NCBI GenBank assembly: GCA_009746045.1
Contig: RPFO01000540.1
Span: 2,501-48,001 of the forward strand
Length of the DNA: 45,501 nucleotides
From: Mesostigma viride
Lineage: Eukaryota; Streptophyta; Mesostigmatophyceae; Mesostigmatales; Mesostigmataceae
Direction: 5' to 3'
The notes beneath the pieces were generated by a model. The model worked only from the letters and a program-made list of their open reading frames with translations. It was not told the origin of the DNA and searched no databases. Positions within the stretch are counted from its first letter, which is position 1. Each line of letters starts with the position of its first letter. Shown in pieces: positions 28,056 through 38,804 of this stretch. Made by a program: the position numbers and the translations under genes.

Positions 28056-29340
28056 TATTCATACGGCGTATTATGCGTGATATGCGAGCGGCGGATATGA
28101 AAATGGGGTACTTTCGTACGCGCGCCGTGTGCTTTTGGCGTATTTGTGCTTTTTGGCTTTATGAGGTGGGTTTTGGCATCATTTTACAGCCCACGTTGCT
28201 TGCCTAGACTGCGGCGCGCCGACCTGTGGTAGGAACAAATAATTGTGTGATTCAAGCTAGCTAGTGTATAATGCACTACTATATAGCGCGTTAATTGTCA
28301 GGACATTGTGACTTGTGAGACAATGTGAAGGCGGGGAGGCTGAAGACTCGACTCTTAAAGAAGACAAGACATTAATAATAATTTGAACAGGTGACAAGAG
28401 TTATGCACTGTGGCAAATGGAAGCGAACGTGTGTCTTGATTATGCAATGGCTGGCATATATCAATCTATGCAAGCTTGCCAAGCTGGATTGCATGGGCAC
28501 GTAGGTTAGGGTAACCTAGCTATCCTGCACTAATGCTATAACCAATGAGGTGCTGGCTCCGTCCAGCTAGATCTACTCCAGCTAGGACTGATACGATGCC
28601 CACAGGCAACGACTGCCTAACAGCACTACGTGGATGGTCCTGCATGGACCTCCCCTAGTAGGACCTCCGTACAGGACTAGCACTGCAGGCTGCCCACCTT
28701 GTGGTCTGCCTCACAGCTCATAAACCCTACCACGTGCGTACCACGTGCGTGTGCCCTACAGATCTCAGTGCTAATATCTAGCACCCACGTGCCCATCATG
28801 GCACGTGCGGATCTAAACCCTAGTAGAGATCTGTCCAGTGTACTATACACCACCGTCCAAGTCCGTATCCCACTTGGGAGACGGAGACAGCTCCACGTGT
28901 ACAGATAGTCTAGGCCTGAAGCCCTAGAATGACTCCCATTATTATTACTTTTCTTTGGGGAGTGAGGGGAAGACTCTTCCCACAACCCACTCATATGCCA
29001 ACCAACCTACTGCTTGGATACAAGGTTCCCCACAACAGGGACAAACCAGGACACTGAAAGAGATGCATTGTTAAAAGCGCCCATAGCTCCTCCGTGTTGG
29101 ATACAACATCCACACTGGTTGTATGCCTGTTTTGGGAAAACCAAGTTAAAAGAGAACCACACGTTTTATTTACAATTAAGAACAAGCCATCAATAAAGGA
29201 GGACCCTTCTGACCTCAATCTTTAATGACGCGAAGAGAGTCTACGGGTGGACACTTCAGTCCCTGCCACCCCATGACCACCCTCCTATCTGGCGCTAACT
29301 ACCCTTGAGGCTGAGGTACTTCACCCTCTGCCGTCATACG
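28056..29340. other. No supported gene
   Basis: AT-balanced sequence with short frames only. CACGTGCG-like words repeat at 28731-28806. It may include a decayed LTR for the Copia copy that follows, but I found no paired long terminal repeat. Confidence 0.4.
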
Positions 29341-29343
29341 GGT

Positions 29344-31080
29344 TCATCAGCTTGTATAGGACTCTATATACTGAGGCCCTGCAGCTTGTGGCACTTTTGT
29401 CAGTGCATCAGCTGCATTGTCAGGGTCTCTGATGTGAGTCTTGGATTCCAGATAGGTACACTCCTGCTTGAGGACAATCCAGTCCAAATCAGTGTGCACA
29501 GCCAAGGGGTTGTCCAGGAAAGAGAGAAGAGATTGACTGTCAGTCAGCAGATGTGATTTGACACCAGCATAACTACCAGCCTGATGCTGCAGCCACACCA
29601 GCAGATGGTTCAAGTACCTGGCATGCAATACAGAAGAGACCACAGCACGGCATTCTGCTACATTGCTGCTGACTGCCTTGCGCTTGTGGAGTCTGCTGAA
29701 CCAGGAAACCAAAGACTGCTTGCCAGTGGGGTTAGGCAACATAAAGAGACCTGCCTCTCTGGCTTGTACCTTAGTGATTACCCGTGACTCCATATATGGA
29801 ACTGTCCATCTGACATACAGGTGATGTGGATGGGTTGGAACAGATCCAAGGCATGATGAAGAATAAGGGGAGGGCCATCATGCAATACCTGTTTAATAGC
29901 CCTAGACCCAACCTCCATGAGAACATCATCATTCACTCTGCTGAGACCACTGCCAGATGAGGAGCACACGTGGCACACAGCCACCCTAGCTTACCCCTGA
30001 TAGTGGGACAGAGATCAGGAGTGATGTCTGAGGGGAGAACATCTTTACAATACGTGACATATTCAGAGGATGCTTTGAGAGAACACACCCACTCCTTCTG
30101 CTCCTTAAACAGGTTCAGAATGATGCCACAGAACTTGACAGTATCTTTCCCCAGCTCCAGCTGCTTGCCTAACTCAAATTAAGCTAGCAGACACTTGAGC
30201 AATAAAGTCCTCCACAGCTGCATGCCCTGGGACCAGTAATGAGCTGATCATCCCCATGCCACACAAACATCATCATACCAGCAGGATGAGGGATGGTGAA
30301 CAAACAAGGGTCAATATCATCACACTGGGCCCCCAGCTTCAGGAAGACCTCTTGGGCAGACAGCCTAAAAATTTTAGGTGCTGACAGTCTGTATAGCCCT
30401 TCCACCCCCAAATTAGGCCTTAGGTGAGGTTCCTTGTGTCATGTCCCCAGACCAGACCTTGGGGGTGTTTACCACATAGACTTGACCCCTCCACACCTTT
30501 TGGGCTATGTCAGGGTTACCTTTGAGAAAGGCTCGTTTTATGTCAGTGGCTTTACACACGTAGTCCTTGCCAGCATTCAGATGGTGAAGGAAAGTGGCCA
30601 ACAGGACCTTAAGAGACGTCTGCTGAATACCAGGGGTATACAGTTCAGCCTCTGTTAGCTCAGTGGAGCCCCTGAACTCCGTGACACAAGGTCTGGCATG
30701 AAAAATGGGAGGTGTCCCATCTGCCTGGGGTTTATGCTTGCAGGCAAACTTCAATCTGAGCTTTCTAGCCCCTTGTGGCAGTGCCTCAATCGGTGTTACA
30801 GGTGGTACCTGGGACTTACTACGTGGATCAGGACAAACCCATTCCTCTCTAGCCCTGTTAAAGGCTTCCATCCATTTCAGAAAACCAATCTGCGTTTGAC
30901 AGTCTTTGACCACATCATCATAGGACAAGGGAGACATGGACGCAATGTCCCATCTGCCAAGCCCAAACGCAGAGGGGTGTAGCTTCTGAGAATGAATGAG
31001 GGAATCAACACAGGGTTCCTGACCTGGGAGGTATTTTGAGTTGACAGCATTGATGGCTGCTTCCATGCCATCACTGATCT
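29344..31080 (-). pseudogene. Copia-type retrotransposon pol (RT and RNase H), decayed
   Basis: Read on the minus strand. 31066-30413 gives the RT start: W-containing lead, KLRLKFACKHKPQADGTPPI, FHARPCVTEF and ATDIKRAFLKGNP (Copia AFLNG-type motif). 30411-30184 continues with VFLKLGAQCDDIDPCLFTI and FVWHGDDQLI, where the usual YVDD is replaced by a HGDD-like sequence. 29793-29347 is RNase H: SSNVAECRAV, LLTDSQSLLSFLDNP and NAADALTKVP. The frames are separated by stops. Gag, protease and integrase are absent upstream and no flanking LTR pair was found, so this is a truncated dead copy. Confidence 0.8.
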
Positions 31081-31274
31081 GTGATTAAGGAATTCTCTTT
31101 TTTGTGCCTCAGTTATTAACTCCTATTTATTACTCGCGAACTGTTATGTTTGTTCATCCTCAGTGTCTATTTTTTCACTGCCTACCCCCTTGCACCTTAC
31201 ACTTTTTCATTGAAGTGAGCTGGGCACGAGGCTTTAGACCCTGTCTGTTGGATCTAGGAGACCCCGACCGGGCA

Positions 31275-31545
31275 CCATTAATTAATTAATTATAATTAAT
31301 TAAGAGCATAGCTCCGTGGGGAGCATATGCAACACATATTCCTGAGAAGGGGCATATATATATGGGTTATTAATACAGTCTGGGCTACAACATGCATGTG
31401 GAGGACGTAAACTGCCACCTACTCTGGGTGCACAATGTGCACCTGCACCACCATGATGGATCATACCTAAGAGAAGGCCTGCATGACATGGGGTGGAAGA
31501 TGATTATGGCTACCTAGGCTATAACAGCTGGAGCACGTTGTCAAG
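31275..31545 (+). repeat. Dispersed repeat, inverted relative of 35000-35240
   Basis: After a (TTAA)-rich tract (31276-31302) it shares, in reverse complement, CATATGCCCCTTCTCAGG, GCCCAGAMTGTATTAA, a GTGCAC-rich block and GGGTGGAAGATGAT with 35000-35240. In the 35 kb copy this lies upstream of a LINE ORF1, so it may be a LINE 5' region. Confidence 0.6.
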
Positions 31546-31606
31546 CACTTTGACCAGCCGGCAGGTGAGGACTCGGAGTCTCTTAACTATAGGCCATAGC
31601 GTTTAA

Positions 31607-33513
31607 GGGGACTCGGCGCGGCGAATTTTTTCCGCGCCAAAAAAATTCCGCGGTACCCTCCGTACCGTGAAAAGTGGGTGCACGGTGCGCGCACCCCTTG
31701 CGGAAGTGGCCATGGCGACTGCTTTTAGACGAAACGTGACAAATCTGGCTCGCGGAAAGCAGAAAAAATGCTCGATTGTTGGAGAAAATTAGTTACTGAT
31801 TCTACTTTATGGTGGGATGGTTGCGATCTATAATGTCGTGGGCTTTTTTTCTTTACCATCGGCAGGGGGGGTCCGGCCTGAATTTCTGTCGGGATGAATA
31901 AAGTATAATGGATGCCTGCAGGTGTGATTGTCGATTGTTGCCAGTTTTGATGGTCCTAATGGAAGCTAGTTTGATGATGTTTCTAAAGCCGTAAAAATTC
32001 CCGCTGCTATCCTTACCTTTCCCGTCATTTTGCGGTAAGATAACATTAGGCCTGCGCGATGCGCGCCCGACCTCTCCATGAAAGGGTGGCCTTTCTTGTG
32101 CGCCTGGGCACGAATAAATGCCCGTTATGGTACGTTCTTGTATTAAACGTCCTAAGATAGCGCTTTCCTGCTTTCTTAGCTCGTTGAGCGTAAGCTTTTT
32201 GCCTTCTTTCCGGCCAGATGCAGCCATGAACTTGCGGGTCCTGGCGCTGCATCGCTAGATTCCTGGATGTTTTTTAGCAAGTTCGTCTGTGACGTGGCTG
32301 GCTTGCTGCAGCGCGTGGCCCACAACCTGTCGGGAAGGTGTAATGCTTTTATTTACATGCTTCTCTGAAATTTCTTTTGCTTTATAGACAGTTGTGTTCG
32401 AGGAAATTCACGCGGTCTTCCTAAGCAGCGGCATCATTTTCCCCAGACACTGACGAGCTGGCACCTGTCTCCTAAAGAAAGTGGCTCGTCCTTGTTAGAA
32501 AGGAGGCAGTGTGCATTTTGCGGGACACAATGCTTTGGTGGCACATGCGTCAGGTAGGTTGTTCCAATGGTCTCTTCACCTTTCCCACTGAGTAAATGAT
32601 AGCCTTTGTCATGCTAACCAGAGCAGCTAGCCACAGGTTGGCTGGATAAAAAGTCAGCTTATTTTCTCTTTATATACTGCATGTGTGGTCCTCCACATGT
32701 CCGGCTTGTTGGGCATTTTGGAACAGGGTTTTTAATGTGTTGTTGGGTGGAACAACTTGGTTGTTGGCACAAAATCGCACATTATTAGCCTGAGATAGGC
32801 ATGACATATGCTGCTCAGGCGTGTCGTCCTACCAGCCTTGTTGATAAGGGTAGACTCACAAGGCTGGCTGTGCCGATGGAGGGGTGGGGCGTATGACGCT
32901 CCGGACATCCTCCTCACACTCCGTGATCAAAGTGGGCATGTTTTTGGGTGTCTAGGGTAGCAAAACAGATGTCATTTTGGCTCAGCACTAGCTCAATTCT
33001 CTTTTAGCGTCTACCCAGGTGGCATCACAGGAAAATCAATAACTTGAGCTACGCTTGTCAGAATGAGCTCAAATTTTGGCAGTGTGTTTCCCCCCACTCA
33101 GTGGAATTTAAAATGTATGGATGACCCAATCTGATGTGTTAATGATTTGATTTATTTTTTTTTGCTAAAAAAAGTACCCATTTTGCGGGAAAATTAATAA
33201 CTCAAACAAATGTGACCATTTTGGCCATGTAAATAGCCCAGCTTTTAAAAAAGTGGGGGAACTTTGCAGAAATGTATGGGCAGGTCATTTAGACAAGTGG
33301 TTTGTCTTGGGCAAAATATCTCATAAATAGCGTCTTTTTCTATTTTTAGCTCGCCACCGGTGCGTGGTTGGGGGTAGTACCCCCAACAAGTGGTGGTATG
33401 AATGTCCAAACATCATATTTATGGTACCCAATCATCACTAGATGGTTCCCATGTGCATTGGAACTGATACTCACTAAAGTCTGTTTTTCAGGCTTTTGGA
33501 CGTGCGAGTCCCC
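31607..33513. mobile_element. DNA transposon with TTAA target duplication, about 1.9 kb
   Basis: Ends are GGGGACTCG (31607-31615) and CGAGTCCCC (33505-33513), each flanked outside by TTAA (31603-31606, 33514-33517). TTAA duplication is typical of piggyBac and Kolobok superfamilies. GG-starting ends fit Kolobok better than piggyBac (usually CCY). Only 9 bp of the ends match. The interior has fragments of minus-strand coding-like sequence (32252-31853 and 32917-32732) but no intact transposase. Downstream flank 33519-33885 is LINE ORF1 remnant, so it seems inserted in old LINE DNA. Confidence 0.55.
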
Positions 33514-33518
33514 TTAAG

Positions 33519-33885
33519 CGCGACATTCTTACCGGCCCCCATGCAACTCACTGGTGAGCTGGGGATGTCGGCTGTCCGCCTTGCCCGCGCGCTGCCCGGC
33601 TCCCCTGCTCGATCCTCACCTTTACTTGTACATGGCGGATAAGCTAGCTGTTGTTTCTTAAATGCCGCAAGAAGCTCTCGGGGACTTCCAACACGCTGGA
33701 CGACGACCCTGGCACAGCAACAGCGGCGACAGGAGCTATGGCCGACCTACCTCCAGCTCCGGCAGACCGCAGGGGGGAATTAACCGGTAATACTGGAGGG
33801 GGGCGGTTATCCACGTCGACCACAAGCCCTGGCAGGCGCCCCCTGCCACCCCAGCAAACCCAGTCTAGGGAATTAATAGGCACGT
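33519..33885 (+). pseudogene. LINE ORF1 fragment
   Basis: Across frame changes it reads LGMSAVRLARALPG, LLVHMADKLAVVSFLKCRKK, GTSNTLDDD and then AQQQRRQELWPTYLQLRQ. These align in order with PGAALQGAYRLPH, VVLTFSDITARVRFLSRRKK, DTSWSLDDD and AQQQQRRDQWPDYIRHK of the ORF1 at 34835-34272. There is a stop near 33659 and another after the last block. Confidence 0.65.
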
Positions 33886-33899
33886 GACTGCGTCACGTG
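33881..33899. repeat. CACGTGAC-TGC-GTCACGTG palindrome
   Basis: 8-bp perfect arms around TGC. The identical 19-mer is at 37456-37474 and single arms with GACGCAGTCACGTG are at 4652-4693. All copies adjoin TAATT-rich sequence, so it belongs to a dispersed repeat, not to a unique promoter. Confidence 0.75.
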
Positions 33900-34060
33900 G
33901 GTGCCAATACAGAGTAAAGGAACCTTCAACCCTATGTACACAGCGAGAAGGAGGGAGGGCGCCCTAGCTTCTCTCACTGCCGCAAGTGGGCAGGCCACAG
34001 AGCGCTCTCTCCACGGCATGGTGCATCATGCCGGGGCGCAACACTGTGGGTGCAATACAA
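33895..34060 (+). repeat. Dispersed repeat, relative of 21541-21700
   Basis: Contains GGGTGCCAATA, a run with AGGGCGCCC, CTTCTCTCACTGCC, GTGGGCAGGCCACAGAG and ACTGTGGGTGCAATAC in the same order as the copy downstream of the C-N hydrolase gene. It starts directly after the palindrome at 33881-33899. Confidence 0.55.
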
Positions 34061-34271
34061 CCAGTGCAATACCATAGGTAGGCTGACGCATAGCTTATGC
34101 TACAAATGTGAGGTGGGCTCAAGACGTCGGCTAATTAAGGCGCAAGCTGATGACCACAAGGTGCCATAGCTAATTGAAGGTACTATAACGCTGTGCGCTA
34201 ATATCGTTTCAAGTGCTGAAATGCCTAACTAAGCTATCCCATAATCAATTGCCCCCAGCTCGACAACTAGC
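34061..34271. other. No supported feature
   Basis: About 210 bp of unremarkable sequence between the repeat at 33895-34060 and the LINE ORF1 at 34272-34835. Nothing is supported here. Confidence 0.4.
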
Positions 34272-34835
34272 TTGAGTGCTCTATCCCGGGGAAGCCCGGG
34301 GGGGCTTCCACAGTTTCTTGTTGACATAAAGGTCCCCGCCCCGCCCGTACACTTGGGGCTTCTCGGGGTTGGTCTTGTGGCGGATGTAGTCGGGCCACTG
34401 ATCGCGGCGTTGCTGCTGCTGGGCTGGCGTCAGGTCGTCGTCAAGCGACCAGGAGGTGTCCACCAGCTTCTTGCGGCGAGAGAGGAACCGAACTCGGGCT
34501 GTGATGTCGCTGAAGGTGAGGACCACTGGAGGGGGCCCAGCCTTGGCCCGTGGATGGGGCAGGCGGTAGGCGCCCTGCAGTGCCGCACCTGGCAGCTCCA
34601 TGCATGCCAAGAGTTTTTTCTTCAGCTCGTCGAGAAGAGAGTCTGGGGTCTCCTCCGGCTGCATGTCGAAGCGCCTGAGGATGACCTGGCAGCGGCGACA
34701 GTCGCGGTCAGGGGCCTCGCGGCGCGTGTCTTCCAGCTCCTGGAGCTTGGTGGTGAGGGCGGTCGTGGTAGAGGATGCCTGGCTCTTGAGCAGGTCCGCC
34801 CAGGAGGCGCGAGTCGAGGGGTCATCGCAGTCTAG
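34272..34835 (-). pseudogene. LINE ORF1, best preserved copy, 5' part unclear
   Basis: Uninterrupted frame of about 187 codons on the minus strand, ending KLWKPPRASPG and TAG. Order: SWADLLKSQASSTTTALTTK (helical lead), CRRCQVILRRFDM (start of an RRM-like fold), LLACMELPGAALQGAYRL, VVLTFSDITARVRFLSRRKK, and the DDDLTPAQQQQRRDQWPDYI block with GGDLYVNKKLW at the end. This architecture is that of ORF1 proteins of L1-type LINEs, which bind RNA and act as nucleic-acid chaperones. Codons end mostly in G or C. No ORF2 follows: downstream (below 34272) comes a dispersed repeat. It is probably a non-functional fragment, although the frame itself is open. Confidence 0.7.
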
Positions 34836-34999
34836 GGAATATATAGCAGTTAAGTGTAGAACTGTAGATTAGTCAGGCTTAGCTTAGCACGTGGCTCACG
34901 CCTATGCACATGTGCGCCTATAATGGGGCTGATGATGCATTAAGAATTTAGCTGAGCTCTGTCTATGCATGGAGAGAGCTACTCTCTGCTGAGAAGCCA

Positions 35000-35240
35000 T
35001 GCCCTAGCCATTGTTTAGCCATGATCATCTTCCACCCTATGTGACTCCGCACCTTAGGCGCTGGAATACATAGTGGTGCACTGAGGTGCACTTTGTGCAC
35101 CTAGAGGTGGTGTAGTTTACACCCTACCCTTGCAGGAAGTAGCCCAGAATGTATTAAGAGCCATATGCCCCTTCTCAGGGATATGTGCTACACGCCTACA
35201 TGTACTCCCATTGGAGATATGTTGCAATTTAATTTAATAT
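35000..35240 (-). repeat. Dispersed repeat upstream of LINE ORF1
   Basis: Inverted relative of 31275-31545. On the minus strand it precedes the ORF1 at 34835-34272, which suggests it is the LINE 5' untranslated region. Confidence 0.5.
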
Positions 35241-35384
35241 TTTTGATAGCTGGAGCCGCCGGGGCACCATGGGTGCTGAAACATCGAACTCCTGACCCAT
35301 ACTGCAACATCGCCTGTGCCTTGCCATATCCCAGCAATTATAATGTCCCAGCAATTAAAAAATTAACCTATTGATATAAATTAT

Positions 35385-35850
35385 AACATGACTCCGTTGG
35401 GAGATCATGTAGGCTGCACGTATTCCTTGCTGGATGGATGGGGGTGGGCGGAGCCGCGAAACCGAACTAAGCTAACTCTAATTCTAAGCTAATCTAGAAA
35501 ATCTTATGACTACTCGACTCAGCAAAGCGCCCCTTCCTCCTGGGGGGCCGGGGGGGGGATTTCCCACCGGGGCTGGCGTGTGGGCCTGGACAATCGTCTG
35601 CCACCCCTTCTTGTTCTGCATAGCAGTCCAAGCAAGAGAGAGGGAGGAGATGCGGCCGGTGTTTAAACTTAGCTGGGACCACTAGGTCGGCCAGCAGCTG
35701 CTGTGTGTAGTTCATGGCAGGTTTACCCATCTTTCTAGGAATGTCCTTCAATGGGGCCAGGCCAGGTCAGGATACGCCGCCCTGGTTGGCCAAGCCGCTG
35801 GGGGCCGGCCAGACCGAGGTCGGTGTGTACCTAATAACTGGTCCCAGCAA
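35385..35850 (-). pseudogene. LINE ORF2 3' end, second copy, diverged
   Basis: 35751-35494 reads KDIPRKMGKPAMNYTQQLLA, DLVVPAKFKHR and ends KGRFAESSSHKIF. It is homologous to the last third of the LINE ORF2 at 22285-25770 (KGIPKRVGKHVTNYVKMLL, HLLVPAQFEYR). The 3' tail near 35390 again reads CATGTTATAATTTA on the minus strand. It is more diverged than the third copy at 37525-38705, so it is an older insertion. Confidence 0.8.
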
Positions 35851-35859
35851 TGACCTCTT

Positions 35860-36125
35860 CCTTTATCCCACTTTTGTTTTTGCTATTATTATTACTCTTG
35901 ACTTTTCTTTATTTATTATCGTTGTTATTATTATTGATCGTTTACATTTTCCTTTCTTTCTTTCTTTCTTTTTTCTTTCTTTTTCTTTGTTTCCTTTTAA
36001 TTCCCTACATACTTTCTTATTTTTCTTTGAACCCCTTCGTGTATGTGTCTATGTACGTGTTTCTCTTTTTTCCTTCTCAGTTTTGGTTTGTTTGGTTTTC
36101 CTATAAATCTTTTTTTCTCCCTCCA
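35860..36125. repeat. T/C-rich low-complexity tract
   Basis: Runs of TTATTATTATT, CTTTCTTTCTTT and TTTTC over about 260 bp on the plus strand. Its leucine/phenylalanine-rich frames are artefacts. Confidence 0.8.
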
Positions 36126-36252
36126 TGCAGGTCTTCCTACAGATCGTCGTTCACGCGGCTCCGGCGGCCTTCGCGTCTTTCCTCTCAGACAACTACCGTA
36201 GTCCTTCCACGGCATTGGATCGCCATGCGTCCAGGAATTGTCTATAGTTAAA

Positions 36253-36608
36253 AGGATGTTGGCCATGGTGATTAGTTATCGGCAGATAATTAGAGGCTAT
36301 TCAACTTAGAACCTATAGCACGCGCATGTGAGGCGCGGGTTCGAAAATCCTCCTGCGGACAGTGCCAATCAGATTATTTGGTAGCGCCGGCCTAGCGGAA
36401 TAGCCGCCCGCCCTATTATTTAATCGCCGCACGAGGTAGATTTATCGAACCCATGCCCCTGGGATTAACATCGAATTAGTATTTCGATGCGGAATTAGAG
36501 CCCTTTATAGCGAGCCGCCTAAGATTTCGCCCCATGCGCAAAGGTGAATAGCCTCTAGCAGTCTAGCTATTTTTTTGTCGGCCAATTACTATAATTGGCC
36601 AACATCCT
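36253..36608. mobile_element. MITE-like unit, 356 bp, 13-bp inverted ends
   Basis: AGGATGTTGGCCA (36253-36265) is matched by TGGCCAACATCCT (36596-36608), and a second inner pair GAGGCTATTCA (36293-36303) / TGAATAGCCTC (36545-36555) lies inside. The interior has GGTTCGAAAATCC, close to an RNA polymerase III B box, but no cloverleaf can be drawn. Confidence 0.55.
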
Positions 36609-36648
36609 GCGCAGGATTATTAATTAATTAATAATTAATGAATTCATT

Positions 36649-37374
36649 AGTCGGGGTAAAGTTGGCTCCTTTTTAGCAAATTAGCAAATTAGCGGAAGGC
36701 GGGGGCCGAGATTAATTAAGAGGTACCTTGGCGTGACTTTGTAGTATTGTACGAAAACATGTCTTGAAAGGGTGACGAAAAGTACTGTAGTAAGTTGCGG
36801 TAGTGTCGCGGAGACGTTTCTAAGTGGCGAAATTAAATAAGAGGTATCCCTGCAGCGGTATCAGTGATTTGAATGGTAGTGAATCGGTGGTACTGCACGA
36901 CGGTATTGGACGGAGTTCCCGGTCTGGCAAGCGGATTTTGGATCTCACGTTCAGAAAAGGGCTCGGGTACACGACGCGGCGCGACGTTGTAAAATGGCTC
37001 GCAGAAAAGGAACCTGGGCGACTATTTGGCGCCGCGTCGGTCGTGACGTTGTTAATTTGCTCCGTTGGATCTGCATCTACGGCGTTCGTGGGTTGTTTCG
37101 AAACCCGGTCGATGAGATTTTACGGAGAAGTCGGGTATATAAGTGATCCTTTTTGGACCAAGCGGTGAAATTAATGTAGAAGTCGGAATAAATAAACGGC
37201 CTGACACGTAGTCGTACAATACTACAGCTTAACGCTAATAGAAACCTGCCTCCAAAAATATATCTGGATAGAGGCATGCCTCTTATTTAATTTCAAGGTA
37301 CCTCTTAATTAATCTCGGGCCCCGCCCTCCGCTAATTTGCAAAGTTGCAAATTGGAGACAACCTAGTCGGGGTA
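36649..37374. mobile_element. MULE-like non-autonomous element with 10-bp TSD
   Basis: Direct repeats AGTCGGGGTA at 36649-36658 and 37365-37374 flank a 706-bp element (36659-37364). Its ends are about 71-bp inverted repeats: 36659-36730 and 37294-37364 share GCAAATTAGCGGA, CGAGATTAATTAAGAGGTAC and CTTG, and begin AAGTTGGCTCC / AGGTTGTCTCC. Long inverted ends with a 9-11 bp duplication are the signature of Mutator-like elements. A further internal pair (GAAATTAAATAAGAGG, 36828 and 37272-37297 inverted) shows internal rearrangement. A 115-codon frame (36824-37168) has no recognised motif, and no transposase is present. Confidence 0.75.
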
Positions 37375-37520
37375 AAATTAATTATTATTAATAAAACTAA
37401 TAATTAAAATAAAATAATTAAAATAAAAATTAATAATTAATAATTAATTAATTAACACGTGACTGCGTCACGTGAGCATAAGTCCTCAGTGGGAGGGGAA
37501 CATGGGATGGAATGGATTAA
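37375..37520. repeat. AT-rich tract and CACGTG palindrome module
   Basis: ATTAATAA-type repeats (37377-37455), then the 19-mer palindrome (37456-37474), then CATAAGTCCTCAGTGGGAGG, an inverted copy of 4614-4670. The module abuts the 3' end of the next LINE copy. Confidence 0.6.
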
Positions 37521-37524
37521 ATTA

Positions 37525-38705
37525 CATTAAATTATAACATGCCTCTGTTGGGAGATCATGTAGCACATATTCCTTGATGGATGGGTGCCGTGGAGTGGGG
37601 GGAGCCGCGTAATCGAACTATAACCTAACTCTAAGCTATCTAGTCTAGAAAAATCCTAACTACACTACTCATCAAAACGCCGCCTCCTCTTGGGGGGAGG
37701 TGGCTTGCCCACAGGGGCTGGCGTGTGAGCCTTGACAATCTTCTGCCACCGCGTCTTGTTCTGCATGGCAGTCCAAAGAAGGGAGAGAGAGTGGATCACT
37801 ACAATACGCTTCCGCGGACACTTTTTTCAGCGGGTAAAGTGCCCCCGGGCTTCCGGGGCAAATTCAGCAAGCGCTACGGAACTTAGATACTAAAATTTCG
37901 TTTTTGGTTCGTACCGTACAGCCAATCATTTTGCGCCCGGATCAAATTGTGATCTGGTCACTGAACACGAAAATTTCAGCGGAACGCACGATCCACAAGC
38001 GCAACTAGAGAAAATTTTCAGTGACGAAAATGTAGTACCGTGTAACCAATCAAAATGGAGTAGGACTTCGCTAAAGTCACGTTCGGAATTTTTCCCCGCA
38101 AGATTCTCCCGCAAGATTCCCCCGCATGATTCCCCCCGCTAGGTTCAGGCTCCAGTCGATGCTCGCCAAATGGCGCAAAACGAACCAACAATTGTTGAAT
38201 CAACGGTGCGAATCCTCGGTACAGCTCGGGTAACATTCTCACTCATTTCGCGTCTCCTATGGACCGTATTGTAGTGATGCGGTGTTCAAACTGGGCTGGG
38301 ACCACTAGGTCGGCCAGCAACATCTGGATGTAGTTCGTGACATGTTTCCCTACCCTTTTGGGAATGCCCTTGGGGCCATGCAGGCCAGGTCAGAATATGC
38401 CGCCCTGGCTGGCCAAGCCGCTGGGGGCCTGCCAGACCAAGGGCGGTGTCGACCGGGCTGGTGCGAGCAAGGTGTCCTACAAATGCTATCCTACGCTGCC
38501 TAATCTCCTCCGAAATACGAGGCATATACCCTGATACAAAGACTCTAATGACGGGCGCTTGGAAAACGCTACGTTCAGGACCTGTCGGAGCATCCTGTAA
38601 ACCGTGCCGTCTAGCTAAGCTGCCAGTGTGGGTGTGATTGTCCACGCCTCGGCGCCATACGTGAGCACCGTGAGGACGAGGACCTTGAAGAGCATGCCCT
38701 AAGCT
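37525..38705 (-). pseudogene. LINE ORF2 3' end, third copy, split by nested insertion
   Basis: Minus-strand copy of the 25222-25900 part of the LINE: 38645-38286 reads DNHTHTGSL, VFVSGYMPRISEEIRQRRIA and FVGHLARTSPVDTALGL. After a 480-bp insertion (37797-38276) it continues through KKRRRR-like sequence to the tail CATGTTATAATTTAATG at about 37530. The copy is 5' truncated at about 38705. It is close in sequence to the copy at 22285-25770 and keeps the frame where that copy is shifted. Confidence 0.88.
37797..38276. mobile_element. CACTA-ended MITE nested in LINE, 480 bp, AT duplication
   Basis: Ends CACTACAATACG (37797-37808) and CGTATTGTAGTG (38265-38276) are perfect 12-bp inverted repeats. 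The uninterrupted LINE copy has GAGAGTGGATGCGG here (reverse complement of 25640-25653). This copy has GAGAGTGGAT, the insert, then ATGCGG, so AT is duplicated. CACTA...TAGTG ends point to the CMC (CACTA/Mirage/Chapaev) group, but a 2-bp duplication fits Mirage better than plant CACTA elements (3 bp). No transposase is present. Confidence 0.85.
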
Positions 38706-38804
38706 CGTCTGGATTTGTACTAGAACACTACTACAAATTGAGATTTTTCAAACTTTGTTATTTAGGGCCTCTCGTAAGTCCAAAGCATGTAGGTTATTGT
38801 CCCA

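Noticed and set aside
36330-36360. tRNA gene or SINE (GGTTCGAAAATCC, B-box-like)
   Set aside because: No acceptor stem or anticodon arm can be paired; it lies inside a MITE-like unit.
37797-38276. ORFs at 37926-38242 (minus)
   Set aside because: They lie inside the 480-bp nested element and show no family or consistent coding signal.
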